Positions 50,161 to 64,000 of a stretch of 64,000 bases of DNA are shown here, one piece after another. This stretch comes from Certhia americana (Eukaryota > Chordata > Aves > Passeriformes > Certhiidae). A program made the position numbers and the translations under genes. The notes beneath the pieces were generated by a model. That model did not search any database, was not told the origin of the DNA, and saw only the letters and a list, made by a program, of their open reading frames with translations. Each line of letters begins with the position of its first letter. The first letter of the stretch is position 1. The stretch is from positions 82,909,410 to 82,973,409 of the forward strand of contig CM031858.1 in the NCBI GenBank assembly GCA_018697195.1, given 5' to 3'.

Positions 50161-51159
50161 TGCCCGCCCATGTGGACCTGGCACACCCCACAGGATGTTG
50201 CAACCCGCCCCACAATGCAATATGATTTTACCCATGGGGGTGACCTCAAATTGCCTCACAGTGTATCATATCCTGCCTTACACCAATCCATGTCTGTGTG
50301 TGGGAAGAGATGTGCCTGGGGGCATGTACAGGACTGGGGAGGGAGGGTCCCCAGGAGGTGAGAGGCAGCATCTATTAACTCCACATGTGGCAATGAGCCT
50401 GGGTGAGCCCTTCAGGGCTGGTTCCTGAGCTTGCAGCTTCTGCTGCTCCTGGCCTCATTGTTCCCCTAGCCACCAGCTGCTCTGTCCCACTACCCACCAT
50501 GTTCCTTTTCCCCACATGTACCTCTGCCCTTCTGTCCCAAATGCTTTCATCTGTCTGGTCTTTCCCTTGATTGTTCCACCACCCCTTGGCCCAACACCCT
50601 TGCCTCCTCCAACTTGTTATCCTCCATTTCTCACTGTCCCTCCATCTCCTTCATGACCCATCATCCCACCACATCCCACCACATCCCACCACATCCCACC
50701 ATCCCTATATGTTCTCTACCACTCCATTTCCTCTATGTCCTACACATCTCACAATCTCCATGTCCTACTACCTGTCCATCCTCTCCACATCCCAACAACT
50801 TCATGACTCATCATCCCCACATTCCACCACCCCTCTGGCCCTCCATCTCCTCTATGTCTCACTATATCCTCCATGTTCCATCACCCCACCATTTTCTTCA
50901 TGTCTCTCTATCCCTCCACATTGTCCCACTCTCACTATCTCACTATATTCCATTATCCTTCCATGTTCTCCGGACATGGAAAGATGAAGCAGCGGCATTG
51001 GTGGATAAAGTGGTTTTCCAGCTCCAGGAATACAAAAATAATCTCAGAGAAGGGTATTTCAAGGACCCAAAAGGTCCCCAAGCAGGCTTTCATTATATGG
51101 ACCACACAGAAGACAAAGATTAAATAGATTAGAATAGTAAATGCCATGGAATAAAGTAT
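50161..51159. other. C/T-rich intergenic DNA, no gene recognised
   Basis: From about 50,480 to 50,970 the plus strand is C/T-rich, with 'ccatctcc' and 'catgtcc' words and four tandem 10-bp units (catcccacca) at 50,662-50,704. Composition changes abruptly near 50,975. An open frame through 50,975-51,123 has a mixed-composition C-terminal end that I cannot assign. Confidence 0.55.
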
Positions 51160-51775
51160 GGACTTTGCCCTGGTTTCAGCTGGGATGGAGTTTCTCAGAA
51201 GCGGCAAGATCCAGGCAGCGGTCACAGTGGGAGGGCGTCCTCCTCTCTTCGGGAGGAAGGCGTCCCGGCACGGCTGCCGCCGCTTCCCGACCTGGGAGCC
51301 GCCCCACTCCGCTCTGCGCCCCTGCTGCTGCTGGCGATGGCGAGCACCGCAGAGGAAAGAGAGAGGTAGGTAGGTACGGTGAGCCGGGCTGTCCCGCTCC
51401 TCCCCCGGCGGCATCCGGCTCCACCAGCGTCTCCCCTTCGGGCCCCGTCTCGCCCTTTTCCCGGGGGTTGCGGGGCACCCTTCGCGGAATCGCCCTTCGG
51501 TCTCTGAGCTGCAGCCGCGGCGGCAGCGGGGACCCCGAGCATCGTCAGCGGGAGAGCGCCGGGGGACGGACCCGCCCGGGAGGAGGCAGCCGGCTGGTGC
51601 CTCTGCGCTCCTGACCCTGGGCAGAGGCAGCGCTTTGGGTTCTTTCTTGGGGTTGAGTTTGGGCACAGCCAGCGCGCGTGTGTGTGCCAGGAGCTCCTCA
51701 GCCAGCTGCTGCGTGGAAGTGTTGTCCTTACATCGGCGGAGCGGCATCAGCTGCAGCTGGACCTGCTCCGGTAAG
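51160..51775 (+). promoter_or_regulatory. CpG-rich promoter and first exon of the C7orf57-like gene
   Basis: The block is much richer in CpG than its surroundings. It ends in a perfect splice donor (ctccg/gtaagt) after base 51,770. The frame entering the next exon at 52,375 stays open across the last part of this exon, but no in-frame ATG is present after an in-frame stop at about 51,371. The exon is therefore probably 5' UTR. The minus-strand open frame here reflects GC-rich composition. Confidence 0.65.
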
Positions 51776-52241
51776 TGCTTCTGCGTCTTTTATGGCTCAG
51801 TGCTGTCTTTTTCTTATTTATCTGCCATTCATTTTCCCATTTTGAGGGATTTGTTTATATTTTCTTTTGCTTACTCGAAGTTGAGAAAGTAATGTATGGA
51901 GAGGTAGGGCGTTTGGTGTTGGTTTTTATTAAATTTTCTGTTTGGGGATCGGATTTGGTTGTTTTACAAGTAAAGACATGACAATGGACAGCTACTGTCT
52001 TTGCTTTTAGTTACTTAATATGAAGGAAAGGAAACCAAAGGCTGAAGCGTTTTCTGCTCTCTCGTGTGCCTCTCACTGCTTTTGATCTGTCCTTGGCAAT
52101 AGTTTTCTGAATGAAGAGGCACAATCCTCTGTATGAGAGCACTTTAAGGGAAAATTTGAATGCTGTCTCAGAACTGGAACAAAAGTGTTTTGCATCTAAT
52201 TCTCTAGAAATTACTTGTGCTATATCCCCCAGAATGAATAA

Positions 52242-61231
<8,990 letters not shown>

Positions 61232-61437
61232 CTTGAAAGGAAGTTGGGAAAATGTTGGGAAAATTAAAGTCTTGTGTTGCTTATATAACCCACTATTTAC
61301 ATGTTGGCTAGATTATTTTTGTAATTTTACTCATCCAGAGTTTGCGAGATAGATGAACTTCATTTGGCTTGTTTACAGCAAATTTTAAAGAACAGGCAAC
61401 GGCTGTCAGTGCTTAGTCCTAGACCTTTTCTTAGTAT

Positions 61438-61452
61438 AATAAACAAAATAAA
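61438..61452 (+). terminator. poly(A) signals of the C7orf57-like gene
   Basis: Two AATAAA hexamers (61,438-61,443 and 61,447-61,452) lie about 210 bp after the stop codon and are followed by a GT-rich stretch. Confidence 0.7.
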
Positions 61453-62959
61453 GCAAAACTGAGGTTTTCTTCTGCACGTGACTCCTGCTGCTTTGCTGTT
61501 CTCTAACAGGGTTTTCATATTGCTGCTGACTTAAGTAGACACAGGCATGCTAGTGATGTGTCCAAATCAGCAAGTTGCTTCAGTTAAGTACAGCTGTAAT
61601 CATGAATGATGCCACAAGGAAAGGTGAAGGGGAACTGTGTGGTATGGGATGAAACGCTGACAGAAAGAATTGAACTGGTATGGATACTTGCTGTAAAAAA
61701 GTGAAACCTTCACTGAAAAGAGTGCTTCTTCATCCCAAAAGCTCATTTCGTTTGAACAGATACTCAGCTTTTTAGGACATTTCTATTGCTGTGCCTGCTG
61801 CACAGGAACTAGTTGATCAGTCATAGGGTTCAACTGCATAATTAAAGACCTGGTGGCATTTCCTGGTATAGTCTTGTTGTATAGAAGCTGAATCATTAAT
61901 TAGCAGTCCTATGGACTCAGCTATCTATGATGTCTGCACTGTCAGCTGTTAGATAAAAAAATATCTATCCTGAAGTCTTGACTGCAACTAAAATATTATA
62001 TGGTAGATCACTGTGTTTATTCACACCAGCAGAAGTTTGTACTTTGAAATAGCAATTTATAGAAGTTGTACTTTAATATTTTGAAAAAGTTAAGATACAC
62101 TGATATTTCAACACTTGCTATTTTATCTACTTGGATTAGGACATATCCCTGAAATCTTATTAATAATTAAAGATTGATTATAAAGTCTTCTATGAAGTGG
62201 ATGCAATTTCATTACCGTGTTTTTTGCTAATACCATGAAAAGTAAATTCTTAATTTTTAGAATTCCTCTTCAGATTACATTCAGTACATTTTACACCCTT
62301 GAAACCAAGTCCTGAAGATTCTAAAATATATTGCTAAATATAGACTTCTTTGAACAGAATGTTTAGAGTATTTGGTTTAATACTGCTCTTCTTTTGAACC
62401 TTGATGTAAAAACTGTTTGGAAATAGTTAAACCATTGCTAATCTGAACCCTCAAAATTTTCAGCAAACTGTAGAAATTTTGCTTTTGATGTTGTCAGACC
62501 TAGCACCTGATCTGCTGGATCTCCTATCCATTATTTTGAACAATTCAACTGAGTTGTGTTTAAAAAAATAAAAGGCTAAAACATATGCAAATGCTTAAAT
62601 GTAGTTATTGGCTTCTCAGCAAGTTTTTCTAAATATACGAAAAGTTTATATCAAGCTGTAACTTTAGTGTTGTGTGAGATTACTTACCTTGTATCTGTTT
62701 TCACTTAGAATTTGTGTTGTGGATTATGTCCAGATACATTGAAACCATTAATTTTGCCGTGAAGTCAGAGCTTTCAGGGAAATCCAGTTTTCTAGGCTCC
62801 TGTATCAGGGGATGCCAGAGTTGGAGCTCATAGCATTAAAATCTCCCCAGGTGTGGTGAGATGACCTTGGCTGGACACCAGGTGCTTCCCAAGCCTCTCT
62901 ATCACGCCCCTGCCCAACAGGGGAGAGAAAATAAGATAGAACATAACTTGTAGGAGTGA
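61453..62959. other. AT-rich stretch, no gene recognised
   Basis: No open frame of note, no splice-supported exon and no RNA gene were seen between the C7orf57-like gene and the next CR1. Confidence 0.6.
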
Positions 62960-63372
62960 CTCCAGTAAAGGGCCACAGAGCTGGTGAAGGTTCTAGAGAC
63001 TAAGTCCTATGAGGAGCAGCTGAGGGAGCTGGGTTTGTTTAGCCTGGAGAAAAGGAGGCCCAGGGGTGACCTTAACACTCTCTATAACTGCCTGAAAGGA
63101 GGCTGTAGCCAGGTGGGGGCTGGTCTCTCCCAGTTATCCAGTGACAGAATGAGAGGAAACAGCCAGGGGAGATTCAGGTTGGACATCAGGAAGAATGTCT
63201 TCACTGAAAGGGGGTTTAAGCACGGGAATAGACTGTCCAGGGAAGTGGTGAAATATCTCTTGGAAGTGTTCAAGAAACAACCGCACATGACAGTGCTATG
63301 GCCTAGTTGACAACGTGGTGTTCAGTTGAAGGTTGGACTTGATGATCTTAGAGATCTTTTCCAACTTAAATG
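62960..63372 (+). mobile_element. CR1 LINE 3' end, plus strand
   Basis: The sequence encodes the CR1 C-terminus ('[20 protein letters not shown]'), followed by the usual degenerate tail with 'FRLDIRKN', '[10 protein letters not shown]', and the 3' UTR 'ggttggacttgatgatctta', 'gagatcttttccaactt'. It is 5'-truncated and relatively well preserved. Confidence 0.9.
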
Positions 63373-64000
63373 ATTGCCATTAATGTGTATTCAGCTTTCC
63401 TTAGTGAAGCCAAGGAGAGGTTTGATTTGCACTGTTGGTCATCTGAGTCTGACTGGACCACAGTTTGAATACTGTGAGTTGGAATATTAACAGCCCGAGT
63501 TTTCTCTCCACAAGAGCAGATCCTGGAATCTGTTTGTGCATTCAAAATAACAGAGAGCTGCAGCAGGCACATAACTTGTCTGTTCTCCAAGGGACATGAA
63601 GTCAAAGTGGTGTAACAAATCAAAAAGCTCCAGCTGAACCCAAGGATGGAAGTGTGCGGCTTGAATTCACCTTATCGCAGTAATCACATTGTTCTATTTA
63701 CTTCTGAGTCAATACAGTCATGCAGCTGGCAGTTTTCAAAGTCATCAGCAGTTCCATGTAAAAGCAGTGGAAGCTTCTGGTTTTCCATTTCTGTTTTTCA
63801 GAGAAATGCCAAAATCAAAAGCTGGGTGCTTATTACAAAATCTTGCCTTATTGTTTTAAATGCTGAAACATTTGTTTCATTGTCTTGTGCTCTATTTCTG
63901 TCCTGAATGCCTTTAAGTAGTAAGATTTTTTTTTTTTGAATGCTGATTGCTTTGCAAGCCCAAAGATAAAACAAAAGTGCAGTTACATTTCATGAATTGC
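63373..64000. other. AT-rich end of the window, no gene recognised
   Basis: Nothing is recognised apart from a T-run near 63,927-63,939. Confidence 0.6.

Noticed and set aside
50662..50704. Short direct repeats resembling a CRISPR-like array
   Set aside because: They are contiguous 10-bp units without spacers in vertebrate DNA, so a simple minisatellite.
50953..51747. 264-codon open frame on the minus strand across the CpG-rich block
   Set aside because: It spans a GC-rich promoter and an AT-rich flank with two unrelated compositions, shows no family resemblance and overlaps the 5' exon of the C7orf57-like gene. I specifically considered SUN3, the expected divergent neighbour, and saw no resemblance.

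Overview
The window looks like avian nuclear DNA, probably from a songbird. It carries CR1 LINE fragments in both orientations, one ERVK-type LTR with a lysine-tRNA primer-binding site, GC-rich genes with very short introns and many minisatellites, and vertebrate gene structures with GT-AG introns. There are no bacterial genes, operons or CRISPR arrays.

Layout. 1-11.7 kb is AT-rich and apparently gene-free, with old repeat debris and one 96-bp segment present twice. 11.7-15.9 kb holds minus-strand CR1 remnants and unassigned GC-richer DNA. 15.9-19.2 kb is purine- and then G-rich low-complexity DNA and minisatellites, and includes a plausible MYH7 core promoter. 19,206-32,245 is a complete MYH7-type cardiac/slow myosin heavy chain (39 coding exons, 1937 aa by my splice map). 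32.3-35.5 kb is the intergenic and 5' leader region of the next gene. 35,540-49,055 is a complete MYH6-type (atrial/alpha) myosin heavy chain (38 coding exons, 1938 aa). The order is tail-to-head, MYH7 then MYH6, as in mammals. 49.2-51.1 kb holds a plus-strand CR1 and C/T-rich DNA. A CpG-rich promoter at about 51.2-51.8 kb starts a third plus-strand gene, an ortholog of human C7orf57 (coding 52,389-61,231). One intron of that gene contains a CR1 and a truncated ERVK. The end of the window is AT-rich, with another CR1 3' end at 62.96-63.37 kb.

How the genes relate. The two myosins encode thick-filament motors of striated muscle and are paralogs with almost perfectly matching exon boundaries. 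They are mosaics: several exon-plus-intron blocks are identical or nearly so, introns included, which points to recent gene conversion. The N-terminal exon, loop 1, loop 2, exons 9-12 of the motor and part of the rod keep clear MYH7- or MYH6-specific sequence. The C7orf57 neighbour is functionally unrelated and sits in DNA of very different composition. That join is either a lineage-specific rearrangement or an assembly artefact.
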